This document shows, one piece after another, positions 50,642-59,826 of a DNA stretch of 64,000 nt (positions are counted from its first letter, which is position 1; each line of letters begins with the position of its first letter). Origin of the DNA: Actinosynnema sp042752395 (GTDB lineage: Bacteria; Actinomycetota; Actinomycetes; Mycobacteriales; Pseudonocardiaceae); contig NZ_JBHYXZ010000032.1 of assembly GCF_042752395.1 (NCBI RefSeq), forward strand, positions 1-64,000, read 5' to 3'. The notes beneath the pieces are model-generated. The model was given only the letters and a program-made list of their open reading frames with translations, was not told the DNA's origin and ran no database searches. The translations under genes were made by a program, and so were the position numbers.

Positions 50642-52932
50642 TGACCGCGTGCGAACGTGACGGGTGCACCGGCACGCTCGCGCGGAGCGGGTACTGCCGC
50701 CGGTGCGGCCTCCCGCCGAAGACACCCGCCACGGCGTTCGTCGGCTCCCGGGGCCCGGCCGCCGGGCCGGCACGCCCCGACCCCGCCGGGGAACGCCCCA
50801 CCCGGGTGACGAGCACGGCGGCCACCCGGCCGCCGCAGACCACCGGGCAGGGCAGCGGCGGCGCGCACGTGCCCTTGCCGGTGGTGGAGCTGCCCGAGCC
50901 GGACAGCCGCGTCCGGCCGCTCCCCGGTGTCGCGGAAGAGGAGCGGTTCTGCGGCAGGCAGGGCTGCGGCGCGGCCGTGGGCCGGTCGGTCGACGGCGGT
51001 CCGCCGCGCGACGAGGGGTTCTGCGGCGAGTGCGGCGCCCCGTTCTCGTTCAGGCCGAAGCTCGGCCCCGGCGACGTGGTGGCCGGGCGCTACGAGGTGC
51101 GCGGCTGCATCGCGCGCGGCGGGCTGGGGTTCGTGTACCTGGCGAAGGACGTCCGACTCGGTCAGCACGTGGCGCTCAAAGGGCTCATCGACGTCAACAA
51201 CACCGCGGCCGTGCGGATCGCGGAGAACGAGAGCCAGGTCCTCATCGCGCTCGGGCACCCCAACATCGTGCGGATCCTCGATGTCGTCACGCACGACGAC
51301 GCCCGCTACATCGTGATGGAGTTCGTCGACGGGCTGTCGCTGCGCGAGGTGAAGAACCGCGGCCGGGCGAGCCTCGGCCCCGAGCGGGGCATGCTGCTGG
51401 TCGAGCACGTCGTGGCCTACGGCCGCGAGATCCTCACCGCGCTGTCCTACCTGCACGGGCAGGGCCTGCTGTACTGCGACATGAAGCCGGACAACGTGAT
51501 CCACGGCGACCGGCGGGTCAAGCTCATCGACTTCGGCGGCATCCGCCGCATCGGCGACCGGGAAAGCCCGTGGGTCATCACCGAGCACTACCAGTTCGGC
51601 ACCGACGATCCGCGGGCCCGCCGGGCGGAAGTGCACGAGCGCGGGCTGACCGTGCGGTCGGACATCCACACGGTGGGGATGACCTTGCGGGAGCTGTACA
51701 ACGCGAGCGACGGCTGGCGGCCCGGCACCGCGGAGCTCGCCGTCGACCCGGCGCACCCGGCCGCGTTCGGCATCGAGTCGTTCGTCCACGTCCTGCGGCG
51801 GGCCGTCGCGCCGTACGAGCGCCGCTTCGCCGGCGCCGACGAGATGCTGGTGCAGCTCGACGGCGTGCTCAACGAGATCCTGTCCTTGCGCGACGGCCGT
51901 TCCCGGCCGGCGTTCTCGACGCTGTTCGCGGAGCCGACCGCTCTGGTCGACGCCGGTCTGGGTGACGTGCCGTCGGTGCGCGACCTGATCGCGGACGACG
52001 TGTCGGCGCTCGTCCGCGGGCCCTCACCGCGGGAGATCGCCCTGGGGCTGCCGGCGCCGCGCGAGGACCCCGATGACGAGCAGGTCGCGTTCCTCCGCAC
52101 GGTCCGGGCCCCCGACGCGGCCCGGCTGCTGAAGAAGCTCGCGCAGGCGGCGCCGTCGGTGGAGGTCGCGTTCCGCCGCTGCCGGGCGTTCCTGGAGGTG
52201 GCCGACGTGGCCGCGGCGACGGCGAGCGTGCGCGACGCCGTCCGGTTGCTCGGCGGGCGGGCCGCGCACGACTGGCGGGTCCGCTGGCACGAGGGGTTGG
52301 TCGAACTGGCCTCCGGCCGCGTGGCCGCGGCCGTCGGGAAGTTCACCTCCGTCCACCACGACATCCCGGGCGAGGAGACGCCGAAACTGGCGCTCGGGCT
52401 GTGCCTGGAACACCTCGACCAGGACGCCGGGCGCTACTACGGCGCGGTGTGGTTGCACCGCGCGCAGGTCAGCGCGGCGTTCGGGTTGGCCAGGGTCGCG
52501 CTGCGCGGTGGCGACCGGGCCGGCGCGGTCCGCGTGCTCGACCAGGTGCCCGAGTTCTCCCGCCACGACGAGGCCGCGCGGATCGCCGGTGTCCGGGTGC
52601 TCACCGGTCCGCTGCGCGGGTCCGGTGGCGAGGTGCTGTTGCCGGACCCCGACGACTTCGCCGAGGCCGAGGAGCGGATGTCGGCGCTGGGCGTGGACGA
52701 CATCCGGGCCGACCGGCTGCGGGCCGCGGTGCTGGGCACGGCGCTGAAGTGCGTCGAGCACGACGTCACGCCGCCGGCCGGGGCGCTGCTGGGCGACCGG
52801 CCGACCGAACGCGCGCTGCGCGATCGCCTGGAGAAGACGTTGCGCCGTCTCGCGTGGCGGGCGTCGAGCAGGAAGGAGCACGACGTGTTGATCGACCTGG
52901 CCAACGAGCGACGCCCGATCACGTTGGTCTGA
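50641..52932 (+). CDS. PknG-like Ser/Thr protein kinase with zinc ribbons and TPR
   Basis: 763 aa, ATG overlapping the protease stop. N-terminal zinc ribbon (CERDGCTGTL, YCRRCG), Pro/Thr linker, second rubredoxin-like ribbon (FCGRQGC, FCGECG, ~103-130), kinase (~143-420), helical TPR region (~470-763). Kinase features follow PknG closely: GRYEVRGCIARGGLGFVYLA, Lys in VALKGL, IVMEFVDG, catalytic YCDMKPDNVI (~279), DFGGIRRI (~297). PknG in mycobacteria is a soluble kinase regulated by its rubredoxin and TPR domains and controlled by GlnX/GlnH. Here a GlnX-like gene lies two genes downstream. No GarA/OdhI-like substrate gene is in the window. Confidence 0.93.
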   Translation: MTACERDGCTGTLARSGYCRRCGLPPKTPATAFVGSRGPAAGPARPDPAGERPTRVTSTAATRPPQTTGQGSGGAHVPLPVVELPEPDSRVRPLPGVAEEERFCGRQGCGAAVGRSVDGGPPRDEGFCGECGAPFSFRPKLGPGDVVAGRYEVRGCIARGGLGFVYLAKDVRLGQHVALKGLIDVNNTAAVRIAENESQVLIALGHPNIVRILDVVTHDDARYIVMEFVDGLSLREVKNRGRASLGPERGMLLVEHVVAYGREILTALSYLHGQGLLYCDMKPDNVIHGDRRVKLIDFGGIRRIGDRESPWVITEHYQFGTDDPRARRAEVHERGLTVRSDIHTVGMTLRELYNASDGWRPGTAELAVDPAHPAAFGIESFVHVLRRAVAPYERRFAGADEMLVQLDGVLNEILSLRDGRSRPAFSTLFAEPTALVDAGLGDVPSVRDLIADDVSALVRGPSPREIALGLPAPREDPDDEQVAFLRTVRAPDAARLLKKLAQAAPSVEVAFRRCRAFLEVADVAAATASVRDAVRLLGGRAAHDWRVRWHEGLVELASGRVAAAVGKFTSVHHDIPGEETPKLALGLCLEHLDQDAGRYYGAVWLHRAQVSAAFGLARVALRGGDRAGAVRVLDQVPEFSRHDEAARIAGVRVLTGPLRGSGGEVLLPDPDDFAEAEERMSALGVDDIRADRLRAAVLGTALKCVEHDVTPPAGALLGDRPTERALRDRLEKTLRRLAWRASSRKEHDVLIDLANERRPITLV

Positions 52933-52961
52933 TCCCAGCCGGGCACCGCAGAGGGGACGCC

Positions 52962-54368
52962 ATGACCGGGGTGGAACTGGGCTTGACGGTGCACCAGAAC
53001 AAGTTCCTGGCCCAGGGGGACACCGCGATGCACGCGGTGCTGACCGCCAGCGCACGAGGCGGCGCCGCCACGCCGCCGACCCGCTCGGCCGAGGTGCTGA
53101 TGATCGACTGCTCCAGTTCGATGCGGCACCCGCACACGAAGATCGAGGAGGCGAAACGGGCGGCCGCCGCCGCGATCGCGGTGCTCCCCGACGGCGCGCT
53201 GTTCGGCGTCGTGCGGGGTGCGGAGGACGCGCGGGTCGTCTACCCGGCGCACGACGGCCTGGTCGTCGCGTCGGACGCGACGCGGCGGGCCGCGCAGCAG
53301 GCCGTCGCGCGCCTCGGCGCGTACGGCGGTACCGCGATGGGCACGTGGCTGGCCAAGACCAGGCTCCTGTTCGCCGCCCACCCGGACGCGGTGCGCCACG
53401 CCATCCTGCTGACCGACGGCAACAACGAGTCCGAGAGCCACCAGGCCCTGGTGGCCGAGCTGAACGCCTGCGAAGGCCGGTTCGTCTGCGACGCGCGCGG
53501 CATCGGGGAGGGCTGGGACCCCCGGGAGCTGGCCGAGATCGTCAAGGTGCTGCGCGGCGAGGCGGATTCCGTCGTGGAGGACCACCTGCTCGCGGCCGAC
53601 TTCCGACGGCTGGTGGAGCGGGCGCTGACGAAGGTGCTGCCCGAGGTGCGGCTGCGCGTCGGCACCATGCCCTACAGCAGGGTGCGGTTCGTGACCCAGG
53701 TGATGCCCAACGAGTACGACCTGACCGACCGCGTCCGCCGGGAGGGCGACGACGAGCACGTGCTGTCGCTGGGCTCGTGGTCGGCCGACGAGTCGAAGGA
53801 CTACCACCTGTGCCTCGACCTCGACCCGGACGCGCCGGCCAGCTACGACGTCGACCGCCAGCTGGCGTGGGCGGAGCTGGAGGCCGACGGCGCGGTCTCC
53901 GGGACGGTCGCCGTGGTCGGCCGCTGGACGCACGACCCGGTGCAGCCGACGATCGTCAACCCGGTGGTCAGCCGGTACCTGGCGCGGACCGAGCTGAACG
54001 CGGCGATGGCGGACGGCGGCGACGCCTACGGCGAGGGCCGGTTCGACGCGGCCGAGCGGGCTTGGGGCGAGGCCGTGCGGCTGGCCACCGAGCAGCACAA
54101 CGACGAGTACCTGGCACGCCTGGCACGCATCGTGGAGATCCGCGACGCGCACACCGGTGACGTCCGGCTTCGTCCCGACGTCACGCGCAGCGCCGTCGGC
54201 AGCGTGCTCATCGCCCCGTCGGGCGTCGGCGGACCGCGCCGGCCCACCGCCGACCCGGTCTTCGCGTCGGGCCCCTGGCAGCCCTGCCCGCACTGCCGGG
54301 AGCCGAACAGGCCGGCCGCGAGGTTCTGCGAGAGCTGTGGCGGCCCGATGGCCGAGGTCGCGACGTGA
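52962..54368 (+). CDS. vWA domain protein with C-terminal zinc ribbon
   Basis: 468 aa, ATG at 52962 after GAGGGGACGC. vWA domain ~43-225 with intact MIDAS: DCSSSM (~48), Thr in GGTAMG, Asp in LLTDGNN. A beta-rich region follows (~235-345), then a helical segment and a C-terminal zinc ribbon (CPHCREPN, FCESCGG, ~441-460). Similar vWA proteins act as scaffolds with trypsin and NTPase or kinase partners. The zinc ribbon resembles the first ribbon of the kinase, suggesting mutual recognition. Confidence 0.9.
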   Translation: MTGVELGLTVHQNKFLAQGDTAMHAVLTASARGGAATPPTRSAEVLMIDCSSSMRHPHTKIEEAKRAAAAAIAVLPDGALFGVVRGAEDARVVYPAHDGLVVASDATRRAAQQAVARLGAYGGTAMGTWLAKTRLLFAAHPDAVRHAILLTDGNNESESHQALVAELNACEGRFVCDARGIGEGWDPRELAEIVKVLRGEADSVVEDHLLAADFRRLVERALTKVLPEVRLRVGTMPYSRVRFVTQVMPNEYDLTDRVRREGDDEHVLSLGSWSADESKDYHLCLDLDPDAPASYDVDRQLAWAELEADGAVSGTVAVVGRWTHDPVQPTIVNPVVSRYLARTELNAAMADGGDAYGEGRFDAAERAWGEAVRLATEQHNDEYLARLARIVEIRDAHTGDVRLRPDVTRSAVGSVLIAPSGVGGPRRPTADPVFASGPWQPCPHCREPNRPAARFCESCGGPMAEVAT

Positions 54369-55537
54369 CGGCCCCGGAGAGCCCGCTCCCCGCGCACGTC
54401 GGCGGCGACGGGTCCACGTCCACCGAGGACGTGACGCGCGCCCCCGCGCACGTCCGCGGCGGCACGCGCACGTGGCTGCTGCGGCGGCTGTGGCTCCTGC
54501 TCGGCGCGGCGGCGCTGACGCTGGCGACCGCCCCGTGGGCGGTGTGGGTCGTGGTCGACACCGCCGGGACCGTCCGCGACCGGACGACCGAAGCGGTGCT
54601 GGAGACCGCCGCGGCCCGCCTCGCGCTGACCGCCGCCGACCGGGCGGTGATCACGTCCTTCGCGTCCGGGCACGCGGTGCTCACCGGGCCGGGGCAGGAC
54701 TACACGAACCGGCTGGCCGCGGCCAACCAGAGCCTGGCCAAGGTCGCGGAGGCCAACCAGGCGGCGGCGGGCGCGGGCAGGCTCCAGGTCGTCGCCGGCC
54801 TGGTCGCGGCCTACGCGGGCGCGATCGGCCAGGCCGACGCCCACTACCGCGACCCGGAGGCGACCGGTCTGGGCGCGGCCGACCTGTGGTACGCGTCGCG
54901 CCTGCTGCACGCGCCCGGCGGCGTCCTGGAACAGTTGGAGACCCTGCAGGCCGACCAGCGGGCGGCGTTGGCGGAACAGCTTGACGACGGGACCCTGTGG
55001 CCGCGGCTGCTGTGGTCGCAGCCGGCCTCGCCGCTCCTGCCCGCCCTGTTCGGACTCGTGCTGCTGGTGGTGCAGTGGCAGTTCTTCAAGCGGTTCCGCC
55101 GGGTCTTGAACGTCTGGCTCGCCGCCGCCACCGTGCTCACCCTGTTCGTGGCGGTCGCCCTGGTGTTCACCGCCTTCCAGCGCCACCGGCTCGTCGAGGT
55201 CGGTGACCGGGTGGACACCGTGCTCGCCGCACGGGAGGCGGCCGTCTCCGCCGACGAAGCCGTCGGTCAACGGGCGTTGGCCGACCTGCTCTCCGGGCTG
55301 TGCGGCGCGCAGGGGTGCGGGCCCACGGTGGACGAGTTCCGGGCCGGGCTGCCCGCACCGGTCACCGAGGCGGACGCCGAGCGCGACACCGACGCCGAGG
55401 AGGTCACCGCCCAGACCGCGGCCGCCACGGAGTCCGGCGGGCGCGGCTGGCTCGTGCCGCTGGCGGCCGTGCTCGCGTTGGCGCTCGTCGTGACCGGCAT
55501 GGCGCTCCGCCTCAACGAATACCGGTATCGAACATGA
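54365..55537 (+). CDS. GlnX-like membrane sensor
   Basis: 390 aa from a GTG (54365) overlapping the vWA stop. Short cytoplasmic N-terminus, TM1 (~42-63, LLLGAAALTLATAPWAVWVV), a ~155-residue helical extracytoplasmic domain, TM2 (LLPALFGLVLLVVQW, ~220), TM3 (LAAATVLTLFVAVALVF, ~257), a second outer loop of ~85 residues with two Cys (GLCGAQGCG), TM4 (LVPLAAVLALALVVTGMAL, ~362). Four TMs with two outer sensory domains is the plan of GlnX, which links the solute-binding lipoprotein GlnH to PknG. The next gene encodes a solute-binding lipoprotein. Confidence 0.82.
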   Translation: MTAPESPLPAHVGGDGSTSTEDVTRAPAHVRGGTRTWLLRRLWLLLGAAALTLATAPWAVWVVVDTAGTVRDRTTEAVLETAAARLALTAADRAVITSFASGHAVLTGPGQDYTNRLAAANQSLAKVAEANQAAAGAGRLQVVAGLVAAYAGAIGQADAHYRDPEATGLGAADLWYASRLLHAPGGVLEQLETLQADQRAALAEQLDDGTLWPRLLWSQPASPLLPALFGLVLLVVQWQFFKRFRRVLNVWLAAATVLTLFVAVALVFTAFQRHRLVEVGDRVDTVLAAREAAVSADEAVGQRALADLLSGLCGAQGCGPTVDEFRAGLPAPVTEADAERDTDAEEVTAQTAAATESGGRGWLVPLAAVLALALVVTGMALRLNEYRYRT

Positions 55538-56841
55538 GAACCCGAGGGAGAGCCCGGGCACGGGTGGGGCGGCTCGTGCTGGCCGTCGCGCTGCTGGCGT
55601 CCGGCGCGTGCGCGACGACCGCGAGCGGCACGGTCACCGTGCTGGGGCCGTGGACCGGCTCCGAGGAGGACGCCTTCCGCGAGGTGCTCGACCGGTTCGA
55701 GACCGCCACCGGGATCGGCTACGAGTACCGGGGCACGCGTGCCGTCGACCAGGTGCTCGCCGCCGACGTCCAGCGCGACGCCGCGCCGGACGTGGCCGTC
55801 CTGCCCAACCCGAGCGTGTTGGCCGCGTATGCGCGGCAGGGCGAGCTGCACCCGTTGGACGAGGTGCTCGGCGACCGGAGCGGGTCGTACGGACCGCAGT
55901 GGTTGGCGCTGCAACGGGTGGGGCGGGACCGGCAGTACGCGGTGGCGGTCAAGGCCGACGTCAAGAGCACGATCTGGTACGCCACCGCGAACGCCGACTG
56001 GCCGACGCCGGTGACCTGGCAGGAACTCGTCGCGTTGAGCCGTCGGCTGGGCGCGGAGGGCCGCACGCCGTGGTGCCTGGGCATGGGATCCCCACCCGTG
56101 TCCGGCTGGCCGGGCACCGACTGGGTCGAGGACGTCCTGCTGCACTCCGCCGGGCCCGAGGTGTACCGGGAATGGGCCTCCGGTCGGCTCGCGTGGACGT
56201 CACCGCAGGTCCGCCAGGCGTGGCAGGCGTGGGGCGAACTCGTGGCGGCGCCCGGCGCGGTGCGAGGCGGCGCGCAGGCCGCGCTGCTCACGGACTTCGG
56301 CGACGCGGGGCGCGGGTTGTTCACGAACCCGCCCGGGTGCCTGCTCGAGTACCAGGCATCGTTCGCCATCGGCGGCTACCAGGCCGTGGAGCGCGAGGAC
56401 GGCAGCACGCCGCGACCGGGGTCGGACTTCGACTTCTTCCCCTTCCCCGGTGGCCGGGTGTCGTCGGTGTCCGCCGACCTCGCGGGCATGTTCCACGACA
56501 CCCCGGGGGCAAGGGCGCTCGTCAGGTTCCTCGCGTCCGACGAGGCGCAGCGCATCTGGCCGGAGCTGCGCGGCGGCAGCGTGTTCTCGGTGAACAAGAC
56601 CGTCACCGACGTCTACGACGACGACATCGGCCGCCGGATCGTCCAGAGGCTCACGGCGGAACCGCTGTGCTTGGACGCGTCCGACCTGATGCCCGCGCGG
56701 ATGACCGACGCGTTCTACCGCGCCGTGCTGGAGTACCTGCACGCCCCGGCGCGGTTGGACGCCCTGCTGGCCGACCTGGACGAGGTCCGGGCGAGCCTGG
56801 ACGACCCGGAACAGTGGCTCGACGTCCCTTGCGGGCAGTGA
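55534..56841 (+). CDS. Solute-binding lipoprotein, family 1 (sugar type)
   Basis: 435 aa, ATG overlapping the GlnX-like stop. Signal peptide with lipobox ending SGAC (Cys26). Family-1 extracellular binding protein: VTVLGPWTGSEEDAFREVLD, DVAVLPNPS, WYATANADWPTPVTWQELVAL, and a C-terminal lobe with FLASDEAQRIWP. No ABC permease or ATPase genes accompany it. In mycobacteria the PknG-linked binding protein GlnH is an amino-acid type; here it is replaced by a protein of the carbohydrate/oligosaccharide class, so the sensed ligand is probably different. Confidence 0.88.
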   Translation: MRTRGRARARVGRLVLAVALLASGACATTASGTVTVLGPWTGSEEDAFREVLDRFETATGIGYEYRGTRAVDQVLAADVQRDAAPDVAVLPNPSVLAAYARQGELHPLDEVLGDRSGSYGPQWLALQRVGRDRQYAVAVKADVKSTIWYATANADWPTPVTWQELVALSRRLGAEGRTPWCLGMGSPPVSGWPGTDWVEDVLLHSAGPEVYREWASGRLAWTSPQVRQAWQAWGELVAAPGAVRGGAQAALLTDFGDAGRGLFTNPPGCLLEYQASFAIGGYQAVEREDGSTPRPGSDFDFFPFPGGRVSSVSADLAGMFHDTPGARALVRFLASDEAQRIWPELRGGSVFSVNKTVTDVYDDDIGRRIVQRLTAEPLCLDASDLMPARMTDAFYRAVLEYLHAPARLDALLADLDEVRASLDDPEQWLDVPCGQ

Positions 56842-56851
56842 GGAGCAGCGC

Positions 56852-57229
56852 GTGCAGGAGATGGCCCGGTTCGTCCTGGAGGACGGCGGCGGAGTCGTGG
56901 TGGAGGTCGACCCCGTCCCGCACACGACCCGCGTGTCGCGCCGCGACGACCTGATCGCCGACGCCAAGGTGTCGTTCGAGAAGGCGTTGGAGAGCATCCG
57001 CGACGCGGCGGCCGCGGCACTCGGCCAGTTGCGGTCGATGAGCCGGCAACCCGACGAGGTGGAGCTGAAGTTCGCCGTGAAGCTGTCCGCGACCGCCGGG
57101 GCGGTGATCGCGAAGACCGCGGTGGACGGCCAGTTCGAGGTCAAGCTGAAGTGGGTGCGCGACCCGACGGCCGTGCCCGCTCCGGAGGAGCCCGAGCCGC
57201 AACCGACGGAGCCCGATCGCGCCGGGTAA
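56852..57229 (+). CDS. Trypco1 (CU044_2847-family) protein
   Basis: 125 aa. GTG at 56852, 6 bp after GAGGAG; 10 bp behind the lipoprotein gene. Pattern: N-terminal strand ARFVLEDGGGVVVEVD, helix FEKALESIRDAAAAALGQLRSM, then EVELKFAVKLSATAGAVIAKTAVDGQFEVKLKW. This is the trypsin-co-occurring domain 1, found beside trypsin-like proteases in actinobacterial conflict systems and thought to be a partner or effector controlled by the protease. A Pro/Glu tail ends the protein. Last gene of the operon. Confidence 0.85.
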   Translation: MQEMARFVLEDGGGVVVEVDPVPHTTRVSRRDDLIADAKVSFEKALESIRDAAAAALGQLRSMSRQPDEVELKFAVKLSATAGAVIAKTAVDGQFEVKLKWVRDPTAVPAPEEPEPQPTEPDRAG

Positions 57230-57244
57230 CCCGAACGAGCGACA

Positions 57245-57273
57245 GCTCCCCGTGGCCATCTCGCATGGGGAGC
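57245..57273 (+). terminator. Hairpin terminator of the protease/kinase operon
   Basis: GCTCCCCGTG (57245-57254) pairs with CATGGGGAGC (57264-57273), one G.T pair, 9-base loop. It lies 16 bp after the Trypco1 stop and closes the six-gene unit. No T-tract follows, as usual in high-GC actinomycetes. Confidence 0.8.
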
Positions 57274-57374
57274 CGCCGGCTCACGTTCACGGCGACACGC
57301 GGTGACGACGGCCGATCACAGCGAGGCGCGACGCTGCCCCGCTGTTGCCCGCACCGGGGTCGCCCAAGCGGTCG

Positions 57375-57398
57375 GTTGCTGCTCAGGGCCGGGGGTAT
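57375..57398 (+). promoter_or_regulatory. SigB/SigF-type promoter candidate 1
   Basis: GTTG (57375-57378), 14-base spacer, GGGTAT (57393-57398). Agrees with the GTTn-N14-16-GGGTAn consensus of actinobacterial general-stress sigma factors. It lies ~120 bp upstream of the SRPBCC gene. Confidence 0.6.
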
Positions 57399-57423
57399 CC
57401 GCGCGCCGTGGCCGGTCGGCGGG

Positions 57424-57447
57424 GTTAGTGGGATCGGCGAGGGGTAG
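57424..57447 (+). promoter_or_regulatory. SigB/SigF-type promoter candidate 2
   Basis: GTTA (57424-57427), 14-base spacer, GGGTAG (57442-57447), 49 bp downstream of the first candidate and with identical spacing. Last base of the -10 deviates from T/C. Confidence 0.45.
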
Positions 57448-57520
57448 CCCAGTCCACATCGGTCGCGTCCCGGGCCGTGCGCACCGGGGCGTTCGACCCG
57501 ATCGGATGCGGAGGCTGCCC

Positions 57521-58519
57521 GTGGCGCGACCGGCACGCCTGGCCGGAAGGCGAGGCAGGCGGGAAGAGGTGCAGAGGCGGGCTCGGCGGCTGGGTTGGCT
57601 GAGCTTCGCCCTGGGCGTGGTGCAGCTCGCGGCGCCGGGCGCGGTGCGCCGGCTCGCCGGCGTGGACGATTCCGCGCGGTCGCGGGCGGTGGCGCCGGCC
57701 GTCGGAGCGCGGGAGCTCGTCCACGCGGCCGGGCTGCTGACGAGCCGGCGGAAGGGCGCCTGGGTGTGGACCAGGGTCGTGGGCGACGCGATGGACCTGA
57801 CCGCGCTGGGAGTGGCCCTCGCCCACCGCGACGGGAGCCGCCGGCGGCGGCTGGTCGGGGTCACCGGCGCCGTCGCCGGCATCACGGCGCTGGACCTGCT
57901 GACCGCCGTACAGGCCACCCGACAGGCACGCACCGGCTCCGTGACGGCGGCGCGGGACGTGCGCGAAGGAGGACCCGTGGAGTTGACAGCAACGACAACC
58001 GTTCGCAAACCCCCGTCGGAGGTCTACGCGTTCTGGCGCGACCTGGAGAACCTCCCGACGTTCATGGCGCACCTCGAGCGGGTCCGCACCACCGGTGACC
58101 GGACGAGCCACTGGTCGGCAAGCGCGCCGTTCGGCAAGGACGTCGAGTGGGACGCGGAGATCACCGACGAGACGCCCGGCGAGAAGATCGTGTGGCGGTC
58201 GACCGGGGAAGCCACCGTGCCGAACGCCGGCACGGTCCGCTTCACGCCCGCCCCGGACGGTGTGAGCACCGAGGTGTTCGTCGTCCTGGTGTACGAGATC
58301 CCCGGCGGCGCGGTCGGCAAGGCGGTCGCCAGGTACTTCGGCGAGGAACCCCACCAGCAGCTCGACGACGACCTGCGCCGGTTCAAGCAGGTCGTGGAGA
58401 CCGGCGAGGTGGTCCGCTCCGACGGCGCGCCGTGGGGCAAGAGGGCGCGCGAGGAGTTCCCGCAACGGCCGGCGCAACCGCTGTCGGATTCCGAGTTCGC
58501 GAAGGGGGCGGGCGGATGA
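57521..58519 (+). CDS. SRPBCC/polyketide-cyclase-type protein with membrane N-terminus
   Basis: 332 aa from GTG 57521 (GGAGG 6-7 bp upstream); an ATG at 57506 is possible. The N-terminal ~140 residues have weakly hydrophobic helices (LGWLSFALGVVQLAAPGAVRRLAG, ARELVHAAGLL, LVGVTGAVAGITALDLLTA), resembling small DUF4267-like membrane domains. Residues ~145-295 form an SRPBCC domain (VELTATTTVRKPPSEVYAFWRDLENLPTFM without a break in frame; EITDETPGEKIVWRS; VYEIPGGAVGKAVARYFGEEP). Such fusions occur in stress-regulated loci next to formaldehyde-dehydrogenase-like genes. The stop overlaps the next ATG. Confidence 0.8.
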   Translation: MARPARLAGRRGRREEVQRRARRLGWLSFALGVVQLAAPGAVRRLAGVDDSARSRAVAPAVGARELVHAAGLLTSRRKGAWVWTRVVGDAMDLTALGVALAHRDGSRRRRLVGVTGAVAGITALDLLTAVQATRQARTGSVTAARDVREGGPVELTATTTVRKPPSEVYAFWRDLENLPTFMAHLERVRTTGDRTSHWSASAPFGKDVEWDAEITDETPGEKIVWRSTGEATVPNAGTVRFTPAPDGVSTEVFVVLVYEIPGGAVGKAVARYFGEEPHQQLDDDLRRFKQVVETGEVVRSDGAPWGKRAREEFPQRPAQPLSDSEFAKGAGG

Positions 58520-59691
58520 GGGCGACCACCTGGGCGGGCCGCAACAAGGTCGAGGTCCGCGACGTGCCGGAGCCGAGGATCCTCAACAGCCGCGACGCCA
58601 TCGTCCGGATCACCTCCACCGCGATCTGCGGCTCGGATTTGCACCTGGTCGACGGCTACGTGCCGACCATGCAGGACGGGGACGTCCTGGGGCACGAGTT
58701 CATGGGCGAGGTGGTCGAGGTCGGCCCGGGCGTCGCCCCGGACCGGCTGCGCGTCGGGGACCGGGTCGTCGTGCCGTTCCCGATCGCCTGCGGCGCGTGC
58801 GCCGCCTGCGCGGCCGAGCTGTACTCCTGCTGCGAGAACTCCAACCCCAACGCCGGGATCGCGGAGAAGATGTTCGGCCACCCGGTCGCCGGGATCTTCG
58901 GCTACTCCCACCTGACCGGCGGCTACGCGGGCGGTCAGGCGGAGTACGCGCGCGTGCCGTTCGCCGACGTGAACCCGCTGAAGATCGAGTCCGACCTGAC
59001 CGACGAGCAGGTGCTGTTCCTGTCCGACATCCTGCCCACCGGCTACATGGGCGCCGAGATGTGCGACATCCGACCCAGCGACGTGGTGGCCGTCTGGGGC
59101 GCGGGCCCGGTCGGCCAGTTCGCCATGGACAGCGCCCGGCTCCTGGGCGCCGCGCAGGTCGTCGCCATCGACAAGGAGCCCTACCGGCTGGAACTGGCGG
59201 AACGGGCGGGCCACACGCCGGTGAACTTCGAGGAGGTCGACGTCCGCTCCCGGCTGCTGGAGCTGACCGGTGGGCGCGGCCCGGACAAGTGCATCGACGC
59301 GGTCGGCCTGGAGGCCACCCACGGCAGCGCGCACATCGCCGCCTACGACCGGATCAAGCAGGCCGTGCGGTCGGAGACCGAACGCCCGCACGCGTTGCGG
59401 CAGGCGATCCTGTCGTGCCGCAGCGGCGGCGTGGTCTCGGTGATCGGCGTGTACGGCGGCCTGCTGGACAAGTTCCCCGCCGGCGCGTGGATGAACCGGT
59501 CGCTGACCCTGCGCACCGGGCAGTGCCACGTGCAGCGCTACATGAAGCCGCTGCTGGACCGCATCGAACGCGGCGAGATCGACCCGACCCGGATCATCAC
59601 CCACACCCTGCCGCTGGACGAGGCGGAACGCGGCTTCGACATCTTCAAGAACAAGCAGGACAACTGCGAGAAGGTCGTCCTCAAACCCTGA
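58516..59691 (+). CDS. Zinc-dependent alcohol/formaldehyde dehydrogenase
   Basis: 391 aa, ATG overlapping the previous stop. MDR family: catalytic zinc site CGSDLHL and GHEFMGEV, structural zinc cysteines CGACAACAAELYSCC, Rossmann VVAVWGAGPVGQFAMD. The long insert AGIAEKMFGHPVAGIFGYSHLTGGYAGGQAEY is characteristic of glutathione-independent formaldehyde dehydrogenase-like enzymes. Probably oxidises an aldehyde produced under stress; substrate unknown. Confidence 0.9.
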   Translation: MRATTWAGRNKVEVRDVPEPRILNSRDAIVRITSTAICGSDLHLVDGYVPTMQDGDVLGHEFMGEVVEVGPGVAPDRLRVGDRVVVPFPIACGACAACAAELYSCCENSNPNAGIAEKMFGHPVAGIFGYSHLTGGYAGGQAEYARVPFADVNPLKIESDLTDEQVLFLSDILPTGYMGAEMCDIRPSDVVAVWGAGPVGQFAMDSARLLGAAQVVAIDKEPYRLELAERAGHTPVNFEEVDVRSRLLELTGGRGPDKCIDAVGLEATHGSAHIAAYDRIKQAVRSETERPHALRQAILSCRSGGVVSVIGVYGGLLDKFPAGAWMNRSLTLRTGQCHVQRYMKPLLDRIERGEIDPTRIITHTLPLDEAERGFDIFKNKQDNCEKVVLKP

Positions 59692-59826
59692 CGACCACCC
59701 GGCGCCCGGCCACCGCGACGAGCGCCCGGCTGCGGGTGACCGCTCGGCCACGCCGGTTTCACGCTTTCGTGTCTCCCGCTGTGTGACGGCGAGTGCCGTG
59801 TGGACATCATCCTCAGTGGACCGTCG

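Noticed and set aside
55534..56841. Part of a sugar ABC importer
   Set aside because: No permease or ATPase genes nearby; the gene overlaps a GlnX-like sensor, so a sensing role is more likely.
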